Of a DNA stretch of 64,000 nucleotides, positions 12,166-23,849 are shown one piece after another; the first letter of the stretch is position 1; each line of letters begins with the position of its first letter. The stretch lies in contig CM026403.1 in the NCBI GenBank assembly GCA_014843695.1, forward strand, positions 42,560,572 to 42,624,571, read 5' to 3'. A model generated the notes under the pieces. It ran no database searches. It worked only from the letters and a program-made list of their open reading frames with translations, and was not told the origin of the DNA. Source of the stretch: Archivesica marissinica. Lineage: Eukaryota > Mollusca > Bivalvia > Venerida > Vesicomyidae. Both the position numbers and the translations under genes were made by a program.

Positions 12166-15100
12166 TGAAGAACTAGAATGAAGAATGTGGAAGCATCTAT
12201 GAGAACTAGAATGAAGAATATGGAAGCATCTATGAGAACTAGAATGAAGAATATGGAAGCATCTGTGAGAACTAGAATATGGAAGCATCTATGAGAACTA
12301 GAATGAAGAATATGGAAGCATCTATGAGAACTAGAATGAAGAATATGGAAGCATCTATGAGAACTAGAATGAAGAATATGGAAACATCTATGAGAACTAG
12401 AATGTGGAACATCTAGAGAACTAGAATGTGGAAACATCTATGAGAACTAGAATGTGGAAGCATCTATGAGAACTAGAATGAAGAATATGGAAGCATCTAT
12501 GAGAACTAGAATGAAGAATATGGAAGCATCTATGAGAACTAGAATGAAGAATATGGAAGCATCTATGAGAACTAGAATGTGGAAGCATCTATGAGAACTA
12601 GAATGAAGAATATGGAAGCATCTATGAGAACTAGAATGAAGAATATGGAAGCATCTATGAGAACTAGAATGAAGAATATGGAAGCATCTATGAGAACTAG
12701 AATGTGGAAGCATCTATGAGAACTAGAATGAAGAATACTGAAGCATCTATGAGAACTAGAATGAAGAATATGGAAGCATCTATGAGAACTAGAATGAAGA
12801 ATATGGAAGCATCTATGAGAACTAGAATGTGGAAGCATCTATGAGAACTAGAATGAAGAATACTGAAGCATCTATGAGAACTAGAATGAAGAATATGGAA
12901 GCATTTATGAGAACTAGAATGAAGAATACTGAAGCATCTATGAGAACTAGAATGAAGAATATGGAAGCATTTATGAGAACTAGAATGAAGAATATGGAAG
13001 CATCTATGAGAACTAGAATGAAGAATGTGGAAGCATCTATGAGAACTAGAATGAAGAATGTGGAAGCATCTATGAGAACTAGAATGAAGAATATGGAAGC
13101 ATCTATGAGAACTAGAATGAAGAATATGGAAGCATCTATGAGAACTAGAATGAAGAATATGGAAGCATCTATGAGAACTAGAATGAAGAATATGGAAGCA
13201 TCTGTGAGAACTAGAATGAAGAATATGGAAGCATCTATGAGAACTAGAATGAAGAATATGGAAGCATCTATGAGAACTAGAATGAAGAATATGGAAGCAT
13301 CTATGAGAACTAGAATGAAGAATATGGAAGCATCTATGAGAACTAGAATGAAGAATATGGAAGCATCTATGAGAACTAGAATGAAGAATATGGAAGCATC
13401 TATGAGAACTAGAATGAAGAATATGGAAGCATCTATGAGAACTAGAATGAAGAATATGGAAGCATCTATGAGAACTAGAATGAAGAATATGGAAGCATCT
13501 ATGAGAACTAGAATGAAGAATATGGAAGCATCTATGAGAACTAGAATGAAGAATATGGAAGCATCTATGAGAACTAGAATGAAGAATATGGAAGCATTTA
13601 TGAGAACTAGAATGTGGAAGCATCTATGAGAACTAGAATGAAGAATATGGAAGCATCTATGAGAACTAGAATGAAGAATACTGAAGCATCTATGAGAACT
13701 AGAATGTGGAAGCATCTATGAGAACTAGAATGTGGAAGCATCTATGAGAACTAGAATGTGGAAGCATCTATGAGAACTAGAATGTGGAAGCATCTATGAG
13801 AACTAGAATGAAGAATATGGAAGCATCTATGAGAACTAGAATGTGGAAGCATCTATGAGAACTAGAATGAAGAATATGGAAGCATCTATGAGAACTAGAA
13901 TGAAGAATATGGAAGCATCTATGAGAACTAGAATGAAGAATATGGAAGCATCTATGAGAACTAGAATGTGGAAGCATCTATGAGAACTAGAATGTGGAAG
14001 CATCTATGAGAACTAGAATGTGGAAGCATCTATGAGAACTAGAATGAAGAATATGGAAGCATTTATGAGAACTAGAATGAAGAATACTGAAGCATCTATG
14101 AGAACTAGAATGAAGAATATGGAAGCATTTATGAGAACTAGAATGTGGAAGCATCTATGAGAACTAGAATGTGGAAGCATCTATGAGAACTAGAATGTGG
14201 AAGCATCTATGAGAACTAGAATGTGGAAGCATCTATGAGAACTAGAATGTGGAAGCATCTATGAGAACTAGAATGTGGAAGCATCTATGAGAACTAGAAT
14301 GTGGAAGCATCTATGAGAACTAGAATGAAGAATATGGAAGCATTTATGAGAACTAGAATGTGGAAGCATCTATGAGAACTAGAATGTGGAAGCATCTATG
14401 AGAACTAGAATGAAGAATATGGAAGCATTTATGAGAACTAGAATGTGGAAGCATCTATGAGAACTAGAATGAAGAATACTGAAGCATCTATGAGAACTAG
14501 AATGAAGAATATGGAAGCATCTGTGAGAACTAGAATGAAGAATGTGGAAGCATCTATGAGAACTAGAATGAAGAATGTGGAAGCATCTATGAGAACTAGA
14601 ATGAAGAATACTGAAGTGTCTATGATAACTAGAATGAAGAATATGGAAGCATCTATGAGAACTAGAATGAAGAATATGGAAGCATCTATGAGAACTAGAA
14701 TGAAGAATATGGAAGCATCTATGAGAACTAGAATGAAGAATATGGAAGCATCTATGAGAACTAGAATGAAGAATATGGAAGCATCTATGAGAACTAGAAT
14801 GTGGAAGCATCTATGAGAACTAGAATGAAGAATATGGAAGCATCTATGAGAACTAGAATGTGGAAGCATCTATGAGAACTAGAATGAAGAATATGGAAGC
14901 ATCTATGAGAACTAGAATGAAGAATATGGAAGCATTTATGAGAACTAGAATGAAGAATATGGAAGCATCTATGAGAACTAGAATGTGGAAGCATCTATGA
15001 GAACTAGAATGTGGAAGCATCTATGAGAACTAGAATGTGGAAGCATCTATGAGAACTAGAATGAAGAATATGGAAGCATTTATGAGAACTAGAATGAAGA

Positions 15101-16449
15101 ATATGGAAGCATCTATGAGAACTAGAATGTGGAAGCATCTATGAGAACTAGAATGTGGAAGCATCTATGAGAACTAGAATGTGGAAGCATCTATGAGAAC
15201 TAGAATGTGGAAGCATCTATGAGAACTAGAATGTGGAAGCATCTATGAGAACTAGAATGTGGAAGCATCTATGAGAACTAGAATGTGGAAGCATCTATGA
15301 GAACTAGAATGTGGAAGCATCTATGAGAACTAGAATGAAGAATATGGAAGCATCTATGAGAACTAGAATGTGGAAGCATCTATGAGAACTAGAATGTGGA
15401 AGCATCTATGAGAACTAGAATGAAGAATATGGAAGCATTTATGAGAACTAGAATGTGGAAGCATCTATGAGAACTAGAATGAAGAATACTGAAGCATCTA
15501 TGAGAACTAGAATGAAGAATATGGAAGCATCTATGAGAACTAGAATGAAGAATGTGGAAGCATCTATGAGAACTAGAATGAAGAATGTGGAAGCATCTAT
15601 GAGAACTAGAATGAAGAATACTGAAGCGTCTATGAGAACTAGAATGAAGAATATGGAAGCATCTATGAGAACTAGAATGAAGAATATGGAAGCATCTATG
15701 AGAACTAGAATGAAGAATATGGAAGCATCTATGAGAACTAGAATGAAGAATATGGAAGCATCTATGAGAACTAGAATGAAGAATATGGAAGCATCTATGA
15801 GAACTAGAATGAAGAATGTGGAAGCATCTATGAGAACTAGAATGAAGAATGTGGAAGCATCTATGAGAACTAGAATGAAGAATGTGGAAGCATCTATGAG
15901 AACTAGAATGAAGAATATGGAAGCATCTATGAGAACTAGAATGTGGAAGCATCTATGAGAACTAGAATGAAGAATGTGGAAGCATCTATGAGAACTAGAA
16001 TGAAGAATGTGGAAGCATCTATGAGAACTAGAATGAAGAATGTGGAAGCATCTATGAGAACTAGAATGAAGAATATGGAAGCATCTATGAGAACTAGAAT
16101 GAAGAATGTGGAAGCATCTATGAGAACTAGAATGAAGAATATGGAAGCATCTATGAGAACTAGAATGAAGAATGTGGAAGCATCTATGAGAACTAGAATG
16201 AAGAATATGGAAGCATCTATGAGAACTAGAATGAAGAATATGGAAGCATTTATGAGAACTAGAATGAAGAATACTGAAGCGTCTATGAGAACTAGAATGA
16301 AGAATATGGAAGCATCTATGAGAACTAGAATGAAGAATGTGGAAGCATTTATGAGAACTAGAATGAAGAATATGGAAACATCTATGAGAACTAGAATGAA
16401 GAATATGGAAACATCTATGAGAACTAGAATGAAAAATATGGAAGCATCA
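12166..16449. repeat. 33/26-bp minisatellite, 4.3 kb
   Basis: The 33-bp unit joins CATCTATGAGAACTAGAATG to AAGAATATGGAAG; the 26-bp form lacks AAGAATA. Runs of 33-bp units give long open frames on both strands. The array starts a few bases beyond the donor of the exon at 16455-16620. A 1.01-kb higher-order period is visible (14445 against 15455). Confidence 0.93.
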
Positions 16450-16454
16450 CTTAC

Positions 16455-16620
16455 CACATCTTCAAGATTACTGGTCAAAGTAGATTTTATTTCTGCATGA
16501 TTAGTTGTAAATATTTCTATTTCTCTCTCTTTCTCTCTCATACTGGTTTCAAATTTGTTATTGAGGTTGTGCCATTTTTGAGTAGAAGTTGACAAGTCGG
16601 CTTGTAGATCCTCGATTTTT
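16455..16620 (-). CDS. Coiled-coil gene, exon i (1 nt + 55 codons)
   Basis: The acceptor is TTACTTTCAG|A and the donor GTG|GTAAGT. The peptide begins KIEDLQADLSTSTQKWHNLN and contains REKEREIEIF; it ends LTSNLEDV. The exon starts with the third base of the split Arg codon from exon h, which lies nearly 19 kb upstream. The 33-bp array begins a few bases after its donor. Confidence 0.84.
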
Positions 16621-16774
16621 CTGAAAGTAATGAAACAAACATTAAATTCTCCAGCGCATTTCAAATCCATTTGTCAGTAATTTCCTGCAATAACCTGTAA
16701 AATGATTGTGATGATGAATGTATCACTAATTTGTAATGCCGGTTAACCAACACATGGCAGACAACGAGAGGGGA

Positions 16775-16935
16775 GATAGTTGGGCGAAAGTACTGGGAAT
16801 TTGTAGCGTGGTTCCCGCAGTGCTAGGCAATAGCAGGTACGCAGTGCTAGGCAATAGCAGGTACGAGGGGAGATAGTTGGGCAAAAGTACTGGGAATTTG
16901 TAACGTGGTTCCTGCAGTGCTAGGCAATAGCAGGT
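16775..16935. repeat. Short tandem duplication near 16.8 kb
   Basis: GAGGGGAGATAGTTGGGC and the following segment to GGCAATAGCAGGT occur twice, with an extra copy of GCAGTGCTAGGCAATAGCAG between them. Confidence 0.75.
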
Positions 16936-17297
16936 TTTTGTTACGTGCAGAAAAAACAGCCAGGGAAATAACTAATATCTAGTCCGAGTCAGGGAATATT
17001 TACAGGGGATATAATTATAAAACTGTACATATCTGACATTCCCTGCTCAACTAAGAGAAGAAATAAAAGCTCCACATTGTCTGGTGATCTGGTGTTAAAA
17101 CATACTGGTTCACAACATATTTATGAAATGCACAACAAATCTGAAAAATTACTGATGGTGAATAATACCAAACAATACCGTTTTGACAACTTTGAAATCG
17201 ATCATGTTCAAGGGGTTCTCTACAGATTAAAAGGGAGATAACACTGTCAAATAATAATCTGAGCAGAATGCGGAGATGACGATTTCAGATTTAGTAT

Positions 17298-18290
17298 TCA
17301 TTCTCTGTGCGTATTCTGGTCAGGTGTTTACAAATCAAGCTAGGTTTGGTACAGAGAATGTACAGATTCCCTGTGCGTATTCTGGTCAGGTGTTTACAAA
17401 TCAAGCTAGGTTTGGTACAGAGAATGTACAGATTCCCTGTGCTATTCTGGCCAGGTGTTTACAAATCAAGCTAGGTTTGGTACAGAGAATGTACAGATTC
17501 CCTGTGCGTATTCTGGTCAGGTGTTTACAAATCAAGCTAGGTTTGGTACAGAGAATGTACAGATTCCCTGTGCGTATTCTGGTCAGGTGTTTACAAATCA
17601 AGCTAGGTTTGGTACAGAGAATGTACAGATTCCCTGTGCGTATTCTGGTCAGGTGTTTACAAATCAAGCTAGGTTTGGTACAGAGAATGTACAGATTCCC
17701 TGTGCGTATTCTGGCCAGGTGTTTACAAATCAAGCTAGGTTTGGTACAGAGAATGTACAGATTCCCTGTGCGTATTCTGGCCAGGTGTTTACAAATCAAG
17801 CTAGGTTTGGTACAGAGAATGTACAGATTCCCTGTGCGTATTCTGGTCAGGTGTTTATAAATCAAGCTAAGCTTGGAATAGAGAATGTACAGATTCTCTG
17901 TGCATATTCTGGCCAGGTGTTTATAAATCAAGCTAAGCTTGGTACAGAGAATGTACAGATTCTCTGTGCTATTCTGGCCAGGTGTTTATAAATCAAGCTA
18001 AGCTTGGTACAGAGAATGTACAGATTCTCTGTGCATATTCTGGTCAGGTGTTTATAAATCAAGCTAAGCTTGGTACAGAGAATGTACAGATTCCCTGTGC
18101 GTATTCTGGCCAGGTGTTTACAAATCAAGCTAGGTTTGGTACAGAGAATGTACAGATTCCCTGTGCGTATTCTGGTCAGGTGTTTACAAATCAAGCTAGG
18201 TTTGGTACAGAGAATGTACAGATTCTCTGTGCATATTCTGGTCAGGTGTTTATAAATCAAGCTAAGCTTGGTACAGATTTTCTGTGAGTA
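17298..18290. repeat. 66-bp minisatellite, about 15 copies
   Basis: The unit contains GGTCAGGTGTTTACAAATCA, AGCTAGGTTTGGTACAGAG and AATGTACAGATTCCCTGTGC. Because 66 is a multiple of three, it stays open on both strands. Two units lack one base and shift the frame. Later units carry TATAAATC and AAGCTTGG variants. Confidence 0.92.
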
Positions 18291-19000
18291 ATCTGGCCAG
18301 AGACTTCGACAAAAGTCAAGTGAACAGAACAGAATATAACAATGAACACAAATAGACTTCATACTTCAGCAATACTTTCTGTAGTGTCGCCAAGGGGACT
18401 AGGGAACAAATTCAAAGGGATATAACTTTGTCATAAATTATATGAACTGAGCAGAACATGATGCCGGTAAAGAAATCACTAGACGTCATACTGATGCTTC
18501 CTGTAAAGTGTCCTGAAAATCTGACAAGTGCTTTTGGAGACACAGCAAGGATAAAACGCTGAATTACATGTCAAAGGCACACAGAAAGCCATAAAGGCAA
18601 GGGTGGATTTAGACGGTGGACATAGTGCATGCCCCAGCACATTAATACGGGACACAGTGCATTCTCAGAGTGTATATGATATTAGAATTCGACAAAATTG
18701 TTCTACATATTTAATTACATACAATGGGTATTATTCACACGTGTTTTAATTTCACTCTATTCACAATAAAAAAGTTCAAAGATTTAATAACAGGAATTGA
18801 CAGACAATAAGTGAGATATATATATATATATAGTGAAGCCATTACAGCTAATGATATGTTAAACAATTGTTTACAGGGTCATTTCCAGAATGATATATAC
18901 ATGAATCCATGATACAGCTAAAATGATAAACCTGCAAAACTAAACTAAATCATTATACGGTATTTCTTGTATTTTGTCTTAACAATATATATATATACCG

Positions 19001-19231
19001 TATACCCCCATTTAAAAGCCCCCTCCCTAATAAATGCCCTCCCCCCATTTTGAAGCAAAACAAAATAATTCTCACCTCAGTGCCCGCTGCTATCATAGTC
19101 TGTACTGCTAGAAATACAGTGGTCTGTGTCGCTGTCAAGAGGTATGAAGAAAAGGGGGGCGTTTAAAGGAGTCCCAGACATACTTTGCATATAAATTGTA
19201 TCGCCCCTGGGCGTGTTTAAATGGGGGTATA
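19001..19231. mobile_element. MITE with TACCCCCATTTAAA ends (231 bp)
   Basis: The left end TATACCCCCATTTAAA is the inverted copy of the right end TTTAAATGGGGGTATA. A partial copy of its right half lies at 60090-60169. Confidence 0.7.
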
Positions 19232-19383
19232 GAGATTTATAACATAATTTGCACTGCAGATGGGTAATATCGCCATTACATATTTTTTGTATTTCACTAG
19301 TGTAATAACTTTATACATGAGCAGTATATGTATTCATACGCTCTGTCAAAAAATAAACAAGCAACATGGCATCGAGAATCCAG

Positions 19384-19580
19384 TGACACTGAAAATCATA
19401 ATCCCGCTATTAACATTATAAATCCTGAACAACAAGCTATTAACATTATAAATCCTGAACAACAAGCTATTAACATTATAAATCCTGAACAACAAGCTAT
19501 TAACATTATAAATCCTGAACAACAAGCTATTAACATTATAAATCCTGAACAACAAGCTATTAACACTACAAATCTTGCCC
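19384..19580. repeat. 30-bp minisatellite, 6 copies
   Basis: The unit joins ATTAACATTATAAATCCTGA to ACAACAAGCT. The leading sequence CACTGAAAATCATAATCCCG and two units recur at 20742-20824. The 134-codon plus-strand frame across it (AINIINPEQQ repeats) has no other coding support. Confidence 0.88.
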
Positions 19581-19977
19581 AATTGCTGAATTCATCAACA
19601 GCCATGTCCAGCTACAGTAGCAATTCCAATGTAAAACTTGCCAAAAGTTGTGCAAATGGCCGGTATTTGAACGTTCTGACCGACTTGGTAAATATTACTT
19701 ATTATGATGTCATAGTAAAGAACGTGTTGTGACGTCAAAGTCACGCGTGTTCCATTCACGTGACTCATCACATAATAATATACATGTAGAACGCACGCTG
19801 TTGTTTAGAATATATTTACTAGTTTTTGTATTATAGTAGCTTCATAGGCAAAGTAACTAATTTGAGTAACATTAAAAAATAAATGTGAACTATTTTTTGT
19901 TGTGTTTACTATTCATTTACAACTGACTGCATAATGCACTTCATTGATTAGTTTATATAAATACAAATTTATTTTAG

Positions 19978-20132
19978 CTTGATTGCGAAGCAAGTTCTTA
20001 TAGCTTATATTAATCACTCTCGAGACCTCATTCCTGATGGAATCGATCGCCACGAGGGAGAGAGAAGAGGCATGTGGAATTTAAATGCCTTGCGCAAGGG
20101 CACAATCGTACCACTGAGATATCACAACTTCA
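19978..20132 (-). mobile_element. SINE family III
   Basis: It shares the GATTGCGAAGCAAGTTCTTA end, CCTCATTCCTGATGGAATC and GTGGAATTTAAATGCCTTG with 62076-62262. The tRNA-like head is mostly missing. Confidence 0.7.
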
Positions 20133-20298
20133 TTGATTGAACCTGAACAACAGGTACATGAAACTTTTGCAATTCAGTAAATTTAAAGCTTTGTGGACGA
20201 CTATGAAATAAAAAGGAGTTATCTTCGTGTTCATTTGATATTGAATTTATTTAACTAGTCTTCAAAAACGATAAACGGGCAAGTTTTTAGAAGACAGG

Positions 20299-20539
20299 TT
20301 AACCCTTTCAACACCACAGACCTCTAAATAGGCTTACAAAAAATGTAGATCCAGATGAGCCGGCTCGTGACGAGCTGTCTCATCAGGATCTGCACTTTTT
20401 GCCAGTGATATGACTATTTTTAGACATAATTACCCATTTTGATAAATGAACTTGTCCAAATGTGATTTTCTGATTCATTTATTGGTTTATGAATATCATG
20501 GACCAGTCCATGTGAGTTACTTGGTGTTGAATGGGTTAA
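20299..20539. mobile_element. TTAA-type MITE, variant 1, 241 bp
   Basis: TTAACCCTTTCAACACCA at the left and GGTGTTGAATGGGTTAA at the right. The internal palindrome is built on GATCCAGATGAGCCGGCTCG and its complement. Length is identical to the copies at 23147, 36034 and 53002. Confidence 0.75.
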
Positions 20540-21500
20540 ACAAATTCAATAATAAATGACCACTCATTTAATATCCAATATATATACTCTACTATTGCAA
20601 ATATACCGCTTAACCATCAACATTTTTATACTACAAAATCCTTTTTATAAAACACGTTATTCACATCTAATTTTTTAACATTATCACATTTCTTAACAAC
20701 AACAGTTACTGCGACAACATTTGAACCGCATAACAGATATCACTGAAAATCATAATCCCGCTATTAACATTACAAATCCTGAACAACAAGCTATTAACAT
20801 TATAAATCCTGAACAACAAGCAAACCTGTATCAATTTTCTGCATTATTAGTGTTTGAAAGTTCCGCAAATCCATAATAATTTACATACATTCTCATTCAT
20901 TCCAATTTGTGTACAATATCATCTCACAGAAAAGATATTCCATTATTCACTGCCAGTGTGAATGCTGATACATCAAAAACCAATAATTTCACCCCGAATC
21001 CCAGAAAACTGATCTTCTGAAAATGTTCAACTTGTTGATTCCATTCCAGGATTCATTAAGTCAGGATCTTATGAAAGATCACAGGATTTACACATTATGG
21101 CATGACATTCAAATCTATTGACATTTTCTCCCAGAAGGAAATGATGTGATGAACTTATTGCAGCCACAATGTGCGTGATTACTTACCTAATTGCTTTGGA
21201 AAGGAAAGGGATTCGAATATGTTACTATTTACTATCCCCAATCCTAACCGTGCTGTTGCAACTATTCCTATGTTATGTACCATTCTTGAATAAAATATTG
21301 TTTAAACTAATTGCTTTGGCGTACCATACATACATGTCTAGGTCCCCGCAAGGGGTTTGACATTAATGGAACACACACATACATACATACCAAGTAAATA
21401 CACTGTTGGTAAAGTAATTGTATTTGGCTCATAATAACAGGCCAAGTGGTTCCAAGTCGCTCACTTGCCATATCTGACTTCACAAGCTTATCACAACATA
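20540..21500. other. Intron DNA, mostly unassigned
   Basis: Apart from the two 30-bp repeat units at 20742-20824, I recognise nothing. A GTAAGT near 21180 on the minus strand follows non-heptad sequence and was not accepted as an exon end. Confidence 0.4.
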
Positions 21501-21524
21501 AATGAGTAACCTAGTTCTTTTGAC

Positions 21525-22205
21525 AGACAATAACTGGAACAATACCATGCTCTATGCCATGATGTTTCAGGTAAAGTTTGATCAAATTCGGACAATTGAT
21601 GGAGATACAGACAATAACTGGAACAATACCATGCTCTATGCCATGATGTTTCAGGTAAAGTTTGATCAAATTCGGACAATTGATGGAAACAACACAAAAA
21701 ACAGACAATAACTGGAACAATACCATGCTCTATGCCATGATGTTTCAGGTAAAGTTTGATCAAATTCGGACAATTGATGGAGATACAGACAATAACTGGA
21801 ACAATACCATGCTCTATGCCATGATGTTTCAGGTAAAGTTTGATCAAATTCGGACAATTGATGGAGATACAGACAATAACTGGAACAATACCATGCTGTA
21901 TGCCATGATGTTTCAGGTAAAGTTTGATCAAATTCGGACAATTGATGGAGATACAGACAATAACTGGAACAATACCATGCTCTATGCCATGATGTTTCAG
22001 GTAAAGTTTGATCAAATTCGGACAATTGATGGAGATACAGACAATAACTGGAACAATACCATGCTGTATGCCATGATGTTTCAGGTAAAGTTTGATCAAA
22101 TTCGGACAATTGATGGAGATACAGACAATAACTGGAACAATACCATGCTCTATGCCATGATGTTTCAGGTAAAGTTTGATCAAATTCGGACAATTGATGG
22201 AGATT
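21525..22205. repeat. 84-bp minisatellite, 8 copies
   Basis: The unit contains ACAGACAATAACTGGAACAA, CATGCTCTATGCCATGATG and TTTCAGGTAAAGTTTGATC. One unit has a 12-bp insertion. It is open on both strands because 84 is a multiple of three. Confidence 0.92.
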
Positions 22206-22398
22206 TAACAGTTATCCTAGATACTTAGTGTTGTGATGGATTCACCTAATTGGAATACACTTTGTAGATGTCATTACCAGGAAGATTCTGAGCAAGTCTG
22301 ATTACATGTATAGCACCTCTTGATGCTATTATCAATACGACATACATTGACAATGTAGTAAGCCAAACCATTGTTCATAATGCAGGCCAGAATCTCAT

Positions 22399-22745
22399 GT
22401 AGTCCCAGTAATATCTATGGAGGTGGGATAGATATGGCGACTACTTATCTACTGCATGATAGCTAAATGGTTGTTGTTTGTATGGAGATATAATAGTATA
22501 TTAACCTAAATCTCTACGTAGTCCCAGTAATATCTATGGAGGTGGGGTAGATATGGAGACTACTTATCCACTGCATGATAGCTAAATGGCTGTCGTTTGT
22601 ATGGAGATATAGTAGTATATTAACCTAAATCTCTATGTAGTCCCAGTAATATCTATGGAGGTGGGGTAGATATGGCAACTACTTATCCACTGCATGATAG
22701 CTAAATGACTGTCGTTTGTATGGAGATATAATACTATATTAACCT
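22399..22745. repeat. 119-bp tandem repeat, 3 copies
   Basis: AGTCCCAGTAATATCTATGG begins at 22401, 22520 and 22639. Copies differ at a few positions. Confidence 0.88.
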
Positions 22746-23146
22746 AACTCTATGAAGGAATGGGTTAAGAGTAAATGTTATTTAGAGTTTTTTAAAATTT
22801 GAAATAGTTATCCATGTTTTGTTAGACTGATTTACCTAATTTGTACAAACTTTGTAGAACCAATTACCAGGATGACTATTTTTTAATACGACTTATTTTA
22901 TTTGACCTAGTAACCTACTTTTTGATGAATTGACCAAATTTGAACAAACGAGCATGCTTCAGAAGAAATTTCATCTTATTCTGACCATTAGTTCAAGAGA
23001 TACTATTTGGCATTAGTATTATATGACACAACTGTTCATAGATTAGCCTTTAATTTGCCAACGGGCCATACAGCCTTGGTAGAGACTTGTAGTCAACTGA
23101 TCTTTGTTAGCAACATTTCTATTACTGATTCAAGACAATATGTCTT

Positions 23147-23387
23147 TTAACCCTTTCAACACCACATACCTCTAAATAGGCTTACAAAAAGTGTAGATCC
23201 AGATGAGCCGGCTCGTGACGAGCCGTCTCATCAGGATCTGCACTTTTTGCCAGTGATATGACTATTTTTAGACATAATTACCCAATTTGATAAATGAACT
23301 TGTCCAAATGTGATTTTCTGATTCATTTATTGGTTTATGAATATCATGGACCAGTCCATGTGAGTTACTTGGTGTTGAAACGGTTAA
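23147..23387. mobile_element. TTAA-type MITE, variant 1, 241 bp
   Basis: Same orientation, length and palindromic centre as 20299-20539. The right end is GTTGAAACGGTTAA, with one change. Confidence 0.75.
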
Positions 23388-23409
23388 TGATCTCCCTATA
23401 TGTTGACCT

Positions 23410-23790
23410 AGTTTTTAAGTGACCCAATTATAACCTACTTGGTAGAGATTGTTGTATGGATGTCACTTACTACTGGCTTAAGTTGACCTACTGACCTAGT
23501 TTTTAACTACAGTGACCCAATTATAACCTACTTGGTAGAGATTGTTGTATGGATGTCACTTACTACTGGCTTAAGTTGACCTACTGACCTAGTTTTTAAC
23601 TACAGTGACCCAATTATAACCTACTTGGTAGAGATTGTTGTATGGATGTCACTTACTACTGGCTTAAGTTGACCTACTGACCTAGTTTTTAACTACAGTG
23701 ACCCAATTATAACCTACTTGGTAGAGATTGTTGTATGGATGTCACTTACTACTGGCTTAAGTTGACCTACTGACCTAGCTCAGACGTGAC
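23410..23790. repeat. 93-bp tandem repeat, about 4 copies
   Basis: TTGGTAGAGATTGTTGTATG recurs every 93 bases, with TTGACCTACTGACCTAG between. It leads directly into the 36-bp array. Confidence 0.88.
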
Positions 23791-23849
23791 CAATTTGAAC
23801 AAGGTTGTATGGATGTAACTAGCCACGCTTGGTTACAGTACTACTTTAG

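Noticed and set aside
12697..13715. Frames of about 300 codons (HILHSSSHRCF and MEASMRTRMKN repeats)
   Set aside because: Produced by the 33-bp unit being a multiple of three; equally open on both strands.
17276..18287. Frames of 140-194 codons over the 66-bp array
   Set aside because: Open on both strands only because the period is divisible by three; broken by one-base deletions in two units.
19328..19732. 134-codon plus-strand frame with AINIINPEQQ repeats
   Set aside because: It is the 30-bp minisatellite plus flanks; part of it recurs at 20742 and there is no splice or start context.
21169..21240. Possible exon end with GTAAGT on the minus strand near 21180
   Set aside because: The preceding sequence has no heptad pattern, no good acceptor, and the neighbouring exons already join in phase without it.
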